Shown: piece after piece, positions 33,675 through 42,310 of the stretch
How positions within the stretch are numbered: position 1 is the first letter of the stretch
Layout: each line of letters begins with the position of its first letter
Assembly: GCF_029784155.1 (NCBI RefSeq)
Contig: NC_073692.1
Coordinates: forward strand, 154,658,334 to 154,722,333
DNA length: 64,000 nucleotides
Source of the DNA: Uranotaenia lowii
Lineage: Eukaryota > Arthropoda > Insecta > Diptera > Culicidae
Direction of reading: 5' to 3'
Notes under the pieces: model-generated
Told to the model about the DNA's origin: nothing
Database searches by the model: none
Seen by the model: the letters and a program-made list of their open reading frames with translations, nothing else
Translations under genes and position numbers: made by a program

Positions 33675-34899
33675 CTTGGATATCCTGGATTTATGGCGGG
33701 TCGTTGACCTCGTAGCCGCATATAATGACTTTAGACGTCATCGTTCTTTGCCCCATCCTGATACTTGATTCGCCTCGCCTTTTCGCCGCATTCAAACAGC
33801 GCCATCTAGTCGTGAGGTTCTGCACTTGACGTTGAGAGTTGCTTTTCGGGTTGGTGCGTAGGGGTTTAGGGGTGGACTCCAACGCAGAGCGATTCCTCCA
33901 CAAATACAGTGTCTTCTTGGCTCATTTACCATTATCGCGTACAAGAGATCAACTACCACTGACACTACTGACCGAGTACTTGTTACAACGCTAAGGCTTC
34001 TACGGCCGATGGTTCGTCGAGAGAAGGCATCCAACGATCAGGAACCTGCAATGGTTAGCTACCACTTCGCTTAGTGATAAAATATACAACACAAAGCGGT
34101 AAAAAAAATTACTGAACATGTTCAACGTGTATAAATACAGTTAAAAAGATCGTTTTAAATATTCATGAACAACTATACAGAAAAGGATACATAAATGGAA
34201 TCTGGATTGTAAACATCTAAGTAGGATAAAGTAAGTTATATTTGAATTGCCAATGCCAATGCCAATTTGAAAAATATTTGAGTATGCAATCGAGACTTCC
34301 CGTACCGCCTCGGGTCGAAAGACCTATCAGCCACTGGTGGGTTCTCATACGTACATACATACATAAAACTATTTTTACTTTTTAAAGTTCTCTATGTATG
34401 AATTGTTCAAGCAAAAATGTTGTCCTCTCCTCGAAAGCTTGATAAGCCATTTCCAATAATTCACTTGTCATAAGATATTCCTTAGTAGGCTATTTTAAGT
34501 TCAATTTTCCAAACGATAATCTATAAGTTTGTGTTTTTACTTCCGAATCCATTTCCAGCAGGGCGTAAGTATTGTGATTACCAACAGTTATTGGTACAAA
34601 AAAATTCATTGAATAATGCATGAACTTTCCAGCAAAAACATTACCTCGATTGCAGCCGGCAACCATGGCGTAGTGGATGATGTCATGAGGTATAACCCCC
34701 ATCATGATATGCATAGTACTCTTTTCTTGGGTCAGTGATCTCAGCATTTGTAACATGGTAAGCGATCATGTTCTCGAAAGATGTACGCTCAGGATTAAGA
34801 AAACATAAAATTTCACAGAGATTCTGTATGTGTTTATTCGTTTTAAAAATAATAAGTAATTAGAATTATTTAAAGTAAAAAATTCAAAGAGGTGAGAAG
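33675..34899. other. Non-coding interval
   Basis: No supported gene. A minus-strand 88-codon frame at 34490-34756 starts at an ATG but shows no family motif. At 34225-34370 a G+C-rich segment ending in ACATACATACATAAAACT resembles the 3' tail of an RTE-like LINE; low confidence. Confidence 0.35.
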
Positions 34900-35034
34900 G
34901 TCGTGATAAAGCTCAGCTGACAAGTCATTTGTCTTATGAGCCGATGTTCGCGAGTTCGAGTCCAAGAGTAAACATCGAACACAGTTGTACCGGATACGTT
35001 TTTCAAAAACTGACTCTAATCGAAGTAAAAAAAA
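34900..35034 (+). mobile_element. tRNA-derived SINE, second copy of the 22071 family
   Basis: The A-box-like TAAAGCTCAGCTGACAAG and B-box GAGTTCGAGTCC are followed by the same body as the other copy (AAGAGTAAACATCGAACACA, then GTTGTACCGGATA). It ends in an A-run at 35025-35033. The middle of the tail is about 55 bp shorter than in the 22071 copy. A clear TSD was not found. Confidence 0.8.
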
Positions 35035-35581
35035 ATGGAAGACAGGATTAACGTCAAGAAAGGCATTTTATACAGTGTCCCCCAAAAATCAAATTCCTTT
35101 AAATGAAAAGTTCACCGTCATCGCCATATATTTTACCTCTGGCAGGGCTGATAACCGATGTCGATAATTGACCAGCGCTATCGGCTGCCTGTTGATGTAC
35201 CTACAACTTGCCTGAATTGAGCAGGCAATGGTTGATAACCGATAATAAAACAAAACGATTTTTATCTGACTCAGACGGTCTATCGGCAGATTATTGGACC
35301 CATAAAGTTATCAAAGCTCTAATGGTTTGCAAGGCGATAAAAATTGAATCCCATCTAACATGCTTCCAAGGGCATTTGGAAAATATAAGGGTTTTCCATT
35401 TTGTATTTAAGGCCGTTTCTTTTTATTTACTGCAGCGTCTCTAGTAGTTGCACCGAGAAACAAATGAAGCGTTTTGGCCTGGAAAGATTGTTCACTTAGT
35501 GGTGAAAATTTATTCAGGATTGAGACTTGTGTTGCAAGATGGATTCCAGGTGGAACGCCTGAGAAGAAAAAAAAGTGAATA

Positions 35582-36834
35582 AAGGGTGATACAGTCAAAA
35601 TTTGGTCAAGGGAAAACGCTTGTAAATCGGTGAAATCGTTTATTTAATAAAATTAAATTAAATTTCTTTTTCAAGTTTAGTTAGTATAAAATTCAGGAAA
35701 AATATTCAGTTAGGCTTCCGCTTTTCCAAATCCGAATTGCCGGTCCTTACGCTTAACCCCTGTTATCAGATTTTGTACAGCCACCTTGTCCACCTTCTTC
35801 GCCGCAGAAAGCCAGTATGCCTTGAACTGCTGCTCGTCCTTAGCAGTTTTTCTGGTCTTCTTTAGGTTCCGCTTGACAATAGCCCAGTATTTCTCAATTG
35901 GGCGGAGCTCTGGCGTGTTGGGAGGGTTCTTGTCCTTGGGAACCACCTGTACGTTGTTGGCGGCGTACCACTCCATGGCCTTTTTACCGTAACGGCAAGA
36001 TGCCAAATCCGGCCAAAACAGTACGGAACAACCGTGTTTCTTCAGGAAAGGCACTCGTTCAATTTCTTGGTTGACAGTCCCGGAAGCTATGAAAATGCTG
36101 CTTTTCAAGCCACACGTACAGATGACTTGCCAAACCAGATATTTCTTCGCGAACTTTGACAGTTTCATGTGCTTTAAAATATCTGCTACCTTTCCCCTTC
36201 CTTTTGCCGTATAAAACTCCTGTCTCGTAAGCTTCTTGTAGTCGGCTTTGACGTAGGTTTCGTCGTCCATTACCACGCAGTCAAACTTCGTCAACATCGT
36301 CGTGTACAGCCTCCGGGATTGCGCTCTGGCCGTCGTATTTTGTTTATCATCGCGATTTGGAGTCACTACCTTCTTGTGAGTGGATAGTGCGGCTCGTTTT
36401 TTGGCTCGATGCACGGTTGTAGACGATACACCCAGCTTATTTGCGGCATCTCGGAGAGAGATGTTCGGGTTTCGCTTGAAACTCAGCGGCTTCCGGTTTT
36501 CGATTCCCCCCGATCCAGACTTCCTGGCTGTCGACAAACGTTCCCCAAACACTTTAATTACATTTGTAACGGTTGATTTGGCAACTAGCGATTTTGCCAG
36601 CTTTACGTGCGAGTAGCTCGGATTTTCGCGATGCGCGTTCAAAATTTTGATACGCTGCTCTACTTCCTTGGACGGCATTTTGACAACTGAAGATTAAATT
36701 CCAAAATCAAAATAGGAGCAACATTCTACACACACACACACCTTCAAAATGAGAGGTTTTCAGGTTTTTTAAATGCAACATTGGAAGAAAAAACGTCAAG
36801 TTGATATTGGCCAAATTTTAACCGTATCAACCTT
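35582..36834 (-). mobile_element. ITmD37E mariner transposon, 1253 bp, TA target site
   Basis: The TIRs (AAGGGTGATACAGTCAAAAT at 35582, and a diverged inverted copy ending at 36834) match at about 24 of 28 positions. TA lies at 35580-35581 and 36835-36836, the standard Tc1/mariner duplication. The single gene fills the element. Its TIRs and sequence differ from the mariner pseudogene at 19281. Confidence 0.92.
35710..36678 (-). CDS. ITmD37E mariner transposase, 322 aa, open frame
   Basis: Cut-and-paste transposase. Starts at ATG 36678 (MPSKEVEQR). Two helix-turn-helix DNA-binding segments are expected at about 1-50 and 75-105 (NISLRDAANKLGVSSTTVHR). The catalytic triad is D in VVMDDETYVK (about 136), D in FWPDLAS (about 224) and E in LRPIEKYW, with exactly 37 residues between the last two. 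The segment GTVNQEI-ERVPFLKKHG looks about ten residues shorter than in relatives, which have an extended helix between those blocks. The gap is in frame, but it could impair activity. No stop or frameshift. Nothing suggests a role beyond transposition. Confidence 0.92.
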   Translation of the reverse strand: MPSKEVEQRIKILNAHRENPSYSHVKLAKSLVAKSTVTNVIKVFGERLSTARKSGSGGIENRKPLSFKRNPNISLRDAANKLGVSSTTVHRAKKRAALSTHKKVVTPNRDDKQNTTARAQSRRLYTTMLTKFDCVVMDDETYVKADYKKLTRQEFYTAKGRGKVADILKHMKLSKFAKKYLVWQVICTCGLKSSIFIASGTVNQEIERVPFLKKHGCSVLFWPDLASCRYGKKAMEWYAANNVQVVPKDKNPPNTPELRPIEKYWAIVKRNLKKTRKTAKDEQQFKAYWLSAAKKVDKVAVQNLITGVKRKDRQFGFGKAEA

Positions 36835-36836
36835 TA

Positions 36837-37740
36837 TGAGATTAAAGTAAAGAAACTGGGAAAATGAGAAAAGGTATCTGAAAGCGAGTGGAAGGACTGG
36901 ATGAATTTGTGACTGGAATTAAGGAACATGGACAGAATCTCCCAACATTCGTGATGGAGTTAAAAGATTAACATTTGCTAAGCGATTGATTTGGGAACAG
37001 TAAGTTATAGAATTGAAAGAAAATGGCTTTTAAGTAGGAAGCACTTATTATTTCGCTTTGCTTCAATAGTCTTTCTTATGGTTAGATCATCAAAAAAAAA
37101 AATAACAAAACGCTTGAATATCTTAACGGAATATGAAAAGCTTGACATTCTGTATTCATCGAATTTGGGAGATCTCGCATTACAGCTGGGTTAAATAAAC
37201 TTTTAGAATACAGTTCAATGTGCATATCTGAATTATTCCTATCACGTGAATAAATGTTACCCGTGACGCATAGTTCTAAATATGATTCATAAGGCAGTAT
37301 TGGTTGAAACAGATACGAACTTTTTTTTCCCTTCAGTTATTATGCTAGAAGTTTTTTCGCGCTTTTTTTTAGAGAAGAAGGGAGAAGTGCGGTGCACAAG
37401 TTAACAAGCAGACACATACTGCATAGATTGCATTCACCGTGTGTGGAGCGTATGAATGAACACATCGCTCCTCCTTTCGTGTGTCAGTAGTTGATCGATT
37501 CAGTCGTGTGTACGTGGTGTGTTGTTGTCACGTAATCCGGGTGATTTCTCGTAGATAATAAGCTATTGCACAAGTATGGGGATGGGTTTTATGTCTTCCT
37601 AAATATTGCCATTCGCTCGTATCGTATTCTATTTTATGACTCATAATGTGAATGTAAACTTTTTTTTTCTCAAGGGATTTTAAGCTTCAGTGGCTTATTC
37701 ATCCCGAAGTTGACTGTTTCACGTCTTTAAAGTATTTTTT
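36837..37740. other. Non-coding interval
   Basis: No gene found. A 67-codon frame at 36991-37194 has no signature. The segment 37660-37775 is T-rich and leads into the 3' end of the minus-strand LINE. Confidence 0.4.
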
Positions 37741-37744
37741 TTTC

Positions 37745-38528
37745 AATGTTTTTTTTGTATTTTTTTTTTTGAGGGGGGGGAGGGTTTATATTTGATCAAG
37801 GAGTTTGGACTTTTTGAGGAAGCTTAATAGTTTTTTCTCTTCTTCGGGGCAGCAGGAAAAGATTTGTCGTAGGGAAGTTGCAGGAAGAAAGGATTTGTCG
37901 TAGGGAACAGGAGAGTCTTTGGGGTTGGTATTGGAGGCAGGAGGTGAGAATATGTTTGATGGTTATTGGTACTCGGCAGGATGGGCAGTTGGGAGGATCT
38001 TCTTTAGTAATAAGATGGACCTGTGTAAGCCTGGTATGGCCGATTCGGTCTGGTGAGGACTTTTCTCTCGATGATGTTTTGTCTGTCTTGCCATTTTTCG
38101 GTGGTATTTTTCACCTCTCGGAGCTTGTTTTGTGGGGTGGCAGTCCATTCGCTGCCCCATGCGTTGCTGATTCTGTTTTTTAGGTGTAGCATGGCATCGG
38201 ACTGGGGGATGGAGTTGATGGTTGATGCAGTTGATGGGAGACTGGTACCGGCCGAGGCCAAACGCTCGGCTGCCTCGTTGCCGGGGATCCCGCAGTGTCC
38301 GGGTACCCAACAAAGGGTGATATTTTTTCTAGAGGCTGCCTCCGAGATGGAGTAAATCCACGCATGATTCAGATTTCCGGCAACTATAGCTGTCAGCACA
38401 CTAGCTGAGTCGGAAAATATGATGGAGTGTGGGTTTGAGCGTTCAATTGCGTCAAGTAAAGCATAAGCTTCTGCGCTAAAGACAGTGCACATGTTGGGTA
38501 GGCTAAGGCTCCTATTGTTCATATTATC
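37745..38528 (-). pseudogene. I-like LINE ORF2, RNase H and C-terminal zinc finger, 3' end
   Basis: The minus frame at 38522-38004 reads TVFSAEAYALLDAIERS, SIIFSDSASVLTAI and CWVPGHCGIPGNEAAERLAS. These are RNase H blocks with acidic catalytic residues and the conserved His. After a frame change near 38010 it continues with a CPSCRVPITIKHILTSC zinc motif. Its upstream partner (IYTDGSKNSSG) lies at 48095-48140 beyond the Gypsy insertion. The 3' end is marked by T-runs at about 37740-37775 on the plus strand, the A tail of the minus-strand element. Confidence 0.88.
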
Positions 38529-39695
38529 TGTAAGCGTTGCTAGTCAGTCGAAGGAGGCCGCGGTGATCTTGTTGTAGTAAAATTAAATAAATGTTGCAGT
38601 GTTGTTTGTGGGGGTTAAGGGGTTCTCCTTGGTGAAGCAGTTCACCAAGCCACGCTAACCAGGCGAACGACCGGGCGAAAGATGGTCGTTCAACAACCCA
38701 CCACCAGAGCGCAGTGCAGAGATGTGAGCCGTTGTCTTTAAGCGAAGAGGCAAAGCGTGCGATAAGGCGAGGCGAAAACGAGCGCGGGACGGGGGCAATG
38801 AACGGCAATGGGATCAGAGCAGGTCTTAAAATAAATGACCATTTTACTCAGCCATTAGTTCGCGAACGCATCATAGCGATCCCAAAATTTCAACGATCGT
38901 TTGCCAAAGTTTGGTGCTTTGTTCCATCCATCTAAACGGAACAGGAATCATCGTCATTGAAGGATTCCATAGAAAGGAAAATCCAGTCTTAAGCTGGAAT
39001 AGATTGGAACTCCAGGTAACCCTACGCCATTTTGCCCCTGCCCAAATTGTGTCCCTAATATGCTCCTGAATTTTACCAGGACCCCGCTGTTTCGGTTTGA
39101 TTTTAAATCAACCAAACCCCGAGAGCGCCACAGCGCTCTACGACTTTAACCGACAACCACACCCGTCGGTGTTACTTACTTCGGTACCTGGTTCAGCACC
39201 CAAGGTGGGGCCAGGTACGACGTCGCCACGCGCTTCGTTCATCATCGAAGGACCTAGTGCGATAACATCGACCGACCGCCGCCGGTGCTACTTACCATCG
39301 TACCTGATTCAGCACCCAAGGTGGGGTCAGGTACTCAGCATCCACGCCGCTTGCTTGCCGCCAAAGGTCTATCAGTGCCCGGTTCAGCACCCAAGGTGGG
39401 ACCGGGTGCATCAACACGACCAGCGAGAGCCAGCCAGCCCAAAGCCGACCTCATCGAACCCGAGCTCGACGTCAAGGGAGGAACGCAAAACTTGCCAGGT
39501 CAGATAACTAGTTTAAGAAAGTGGTGGGTGAACAAAAACTGCAGCTAATTAAACGGTACCTAAACTTTATCCGAGGAGTTTTTTTCTTAGCTCTCCCGAA
39601 CTTCCCTGCAACTTAGTTTTGTGTAAGCTTGCCGACCCTAGGGATTATTAGGGGTTCATCGCAAATCTGCCGATTGGCTAACAGCCAGTCTTACA
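38529..39695 (+). repeat. 5' LTR of the Gypsy element (1167 bp)
   Basis: Unusually long and, in its second half, G+C-rich for this window. It contains three hairpin repeats (39184-39409). Open frames of about 90-136 codons on both strands recur identically in the 3' LTR. I regard them as by-products of G+C-rich structured DNA rather than genes. Confidence 0.95.
39184..39409 (+). promoter_or_regulatory. Three covarying stem-loops in the LTR
   Basis: Hairpins at 39184-39218, 39300-39334 and 39375-39409 share the loop TTCAGCACCCAAGGTGGG, which holds its own CACC/GGTG mini-stem. The outer 8-bp arms are GTACCTGG/CCAGGTAC, GTACCTGA/TCAGGTAC and GTGCCCGG/CCGGGTGC. Every change between copies keeps the pair: G-C to A-U, U-A to C-G, and two changes to G-U wobble. 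This argues for an RNA (or single-stranded DNA) structure under selection, in what is probably the transcribed leader. The same triplet is at 47543-47768. It also encodes a repeated peptide, PGSAPKVGPG, so a protein-level explanation is not excluded. Confidence 0.7.
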
Positions 39696-39698
39696 CTT

Positions 39699-39709
39699 TG
39701 GCGCCCAAC
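39699..39709 (+). promoter_or_regulatory. Primer-binding site, tRNA-Lys-like
   Basis: TGGCGCCCAAC begins three bases after the 5' LTR. It matches the complement of the 3' end of insect tRNA-Lys as used by gypsy-type elements, for 11 bases. The match ends sooner than usual. Confidence 0.75.
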
Positions 39710-40309
39710 TAAAACTGCCTTACCGTTACTAGTTGTAGGGGTTCCACCGGTATCCGTTGCAGAATTCTCTGGGAAAACATCCAGGTTTCCTTTAAATAAT
39801 TTTTGCAGTAATTGGTTGAATTACAAAACTTTCAACCGCTTTTGAAATTTATTTCATATTTAACAGAGGGGTTCTGAAGTTCAAATGAACGGGGAAAACA
39901 CGATTGTTTAAAAATTTAATCGGAGTGAAGTTGAATTTAGAATTTATCTTTAAATTGGAGCGATTTTTAACTGTATGTTGTGATGATTTGGTGTGATGAA
40001 CTGTGATATTGAAAAGTAAAACAACAAAATCAAAAATTTCTTTATTTTAACCTAATTAGTTCGTACAATTACATTTTAAAGTGGCCTCTTATGTGAATGT
40101 ACCTACTATAATCTAACATTTTAATCTATTTTTTTTAAATTATTATTTTTTAATCATATGTGTTTAATTTATTCCCTTGGTGTTAATTCGATTCATGATT
40201 TTATCTCATTGACATTGCATTCATTATTTTGGTAGTTCTATATAACTTTTCTTTTGCTGTTCTTGTGTATTTTCATCTATCGTTTAGCTCTGAAATCCTC
40301 TGCGCGAAA

Positions 40310-42277
40310 ATGGAATCACAACTAAAAGAACAGTATTTAGCGATTAACCCAGCTCATCTTTCCGATCAAGAACTTTATCATGAGTTGCGTATCCGCCACA
40401 CAGACGTGTCTGATTTGAGGCGCAGCAGCCAGGAACGCGCTCTACGCGAGCTGTTGAAAACTGAAAGAGAAAAAGAAACAAATGATTATGAAATACTATG
40501 GGAAAAGGCAGAAGACGAAATTAATGAATGTGGGGTCAAGTTAGATGAGATTAGGAATGCATTGAAGGGCAAAAAAGCAAAAAAAGTTCCAGACCGTTTA
40601 TACAAAACCAAACTCTTACATGTATATTTCAGGATGCAACGATTAAAGTTACATGCTAAGAACGAAGATGACGTTAACAGCATTGCTATCATTGCTGTTG
40701 AATGCACCAAACTTCTGAGCATGTTCTTTTCAATCGTTTCTCCACTACAAGAAATTAGGCAGGCTGAATTGAGCGCAATAAACGAAAGTATGCAATCTGC
40801 CATGAATATCGAACAGAATGTGGATGAACAAGGTGTACACGAAAATGAACAAGCTATGAATGAGCAAGACGGTTACGTTGACCAGATTTCTAATGCGGAA
40901 GAAGAGCACGATGAATTCGGAAATAATTCATTTGATGCGGATCGGGAAAATGCTTCGGGTTTATTAGACGAGAAAGACAAAGCTATCCTCGAACTGGTAG
41001 GCGAAAACAATAAGCTGAAGTCAACGGTCAGCCAATTGCTCGAACGCATTTCGGCTTTGGAACGTTCTCGCGACAAAAATGAGCCCGTGGCGTATGCAAC
41101 CGGAAAAAAGTCGAGCAGTTCCGTACGTTCAGAAACTGGCAGCACAAAAAAACCGACTAACTTTGATGACTGGTTGAAAATCAAAGGTGCTTCGTTACCA
41201 AGTTTGGTCGAGAAAGTTAAACCACCGTCTATCTGCGAAATTAATGAAAACAACACGGAAATAAGATCACGTCGTGACCGCCTACCCATTCACAAGTGGA
41301 CCGTTCGATATGATGGCATGGATAATGGTAGAATAATTAACGAATTTTTAAAAGAAGTCGAGTTCAATGCAAGATCGGAAGGTTTCTCTAAAGCAGAATT
41401 GTTTGCGTCTGCGCATCATCTTTTTACGCGTAAGGCACGTGCCTGGTTTATGGAGATTAACGGCTCCAACGAATTGGGTTCATGGGACAATCTCGTCAAA
41501 GAGCTTAAAAGCGAATTTATGCCCATTGATATGGACTACCAATATGAGAGGTTAGTCAATTCGCGCAGACAGGGGCCGCGTGAAAAATTCCAAGATTTTT
41601 ACCTTGATGTCGTCCGTATTTTCCGTTGTATGTCCAAGCAGTGGGATGACCATAGAAAATTCGAAGCTTTGTTCCGCAATACCAGGGAAGATTGCAGGAC
41701 TGCGATGCTAGCTGCCGGCATTGATTCAATTCCTAAAATGAGGGAGTTCGGTAAGCGATTTGATGCAATCAATTGGCAAATTTATTTCAAAAAAGAAAAT
41801 CGTTTTCCGGGGAGATCGAATGCGGAAATCGAAGAAGTATACGATCAAAGAAATCGTTTTGCTAACAGTTTTGAAAATGAACATAGATATAAACGAAATA
41901 CAGATCAATATACGAAAAACAGTAACAACAATTATAGACAAATTCAATATCCTAATTACCGTAACAAACCGTTAGAAAATCAAAGATCGAGTGAAACTCA
42001 AAAATTTTCACAAAGACCTAAAGCCAAAACTACAGAAAAATTTGCGGGCTGGAATCAAAACCCCAGCACAAGTGGAACTGATCCAATCCAAAGAATCGTC
42101 AAAGCTTATATCCCGGTTAAATACGGTCACTGTTTTAATTGCCACGAGCAGGGCCATGATTTCAAAGTCTGCGAAAAGCCCCGGAACATGTTCTGCTGGG
42201 CTTGTGGCTTTCCAGGTTTCGCCACATCGGAATGTCCTTACTGTGACACAAAAAACGCGAAAAAGGCTGTTCAATGA
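40310..42277 (+). CDS. gag: Gypsy Gag protein (655 aa)
   Basis: Structural capsid/nucleocapsid protein. I choose the ATG at 40310 (MESQLKEQYL); the frame is open for 81 bp upstream but only from a non-ATG codon. Acidic and coiled-coil-like segments fill about 60-260. A capsid-like block (about 330-500) includes HKWTVRYDGMDNG, ARAWFMEING and RQGPREKFQDFYLDVVR. A basic, Asn/Gln-rich stretch leads to a CCHC knuckle CFNCHEQGHDFKVC at 608. A second knuckle, CWACGFPGFATSEC, has Phe where His is expected. The stop (42275-42277) overlaps the pol ATG as ATGA, and a frameshift heptamer lies 25 bases before it. Confidence 0.95.
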   Translation: MESQLKEQYLAINPAHLSDQELYHELRIRHTDVSDLRRSSQERALRELLKTEREKETNDYEILWEKAEDEINECGVKLDEIRNALKGKKAKKVPDRLYKTKLLHVYFRMQRLKLHAKNEDDVNSIAIIAVECTKLLSMFFSIVSPLQEIRQAELSAINESMQSAMNIEQNVDEQGVHENEQAMNEQDGYVDQISNAEEEHDEFGNNSFDADRENASGLLDEKDKAILELVGENNKLKSTVSQLLERISALERSRDKNEPVAYATGKKSSSSVRSETGSTKKPTNFDDWLKIKGASLPSLVEKVKPPSICEINENNTEIRSRRDRLPIHKWTVRYDGMDNGRIINEFLKEVEFNARSEGFSKAELFASAHHLFTRKARAWFMEINGSNELGSWDNLVKELKSEFMPIDMDYQYERLVNSRRQGPREKFQDFYLDVVRIFRCMSKQWDDHRKFEALFRNTREDCRTAMLAAGIDSIPKMREFGKRFDAINWQIYFKKENRFPGRSNAEIEEVYDQRNRFANSFENEHRYKRNTDQYTKNSNNNYRQIQYPNYRNKPLENQRSSETQKFSQRPKAKTTEKFAGWNQNPSTSGTDPIQRIVKAYIPVKYGHCFNCHEQGHDFKVCEKPRNMFCWACGFPGFATSECPYCDTKNAKKAVQ

Positions 42278-42310
42278 GGCAGAGCAGTCAACCAAATTCT
42301 GTAAGGCCTC
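42250..42310 (+). promoter_or_regulatory. Programmed -1 frameshift signal: A_AAA_AAC heptamer plus predicted pseudoknot
   Basis: The heptamer at 42250-42256 is in the right phase of the gag frame (aca-aaa-aac). The -1 frame is open from there into pol. After an 8-nt spacer, GGCTGTTC (42265-42272) can pair with GAGCAGTC (42282-42289), eight pairs of which two are G-U. Inside the loop, GAGGC (42276-42280) can pair with GCCTC (42306-42310), giving an H-type pseudoknot. Slip site, spacer length and fold match known retroviral and retroelement signals. The ATGA overlap of gag stop and pol start offers reinitiation as an alternative. Confidence 0.75.

Noticed and set aside
34490..34756. Minus-strand 88-codon ATG frame as a small host gene
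   Set aside because: No homology signature, splice context or composition that separates it from chance.
39097..39548. Overlapping open frames in the Gypsy LTR with repeated peptide APKVGPG, and a minus-strand 94-codon frame at 38524-38808
   Set aside because: They occur in both LTRs, switch frame between repeats and have no family signature; the repeat is better explained as paired structure. Kept only as an alternative in the hairpin finding.
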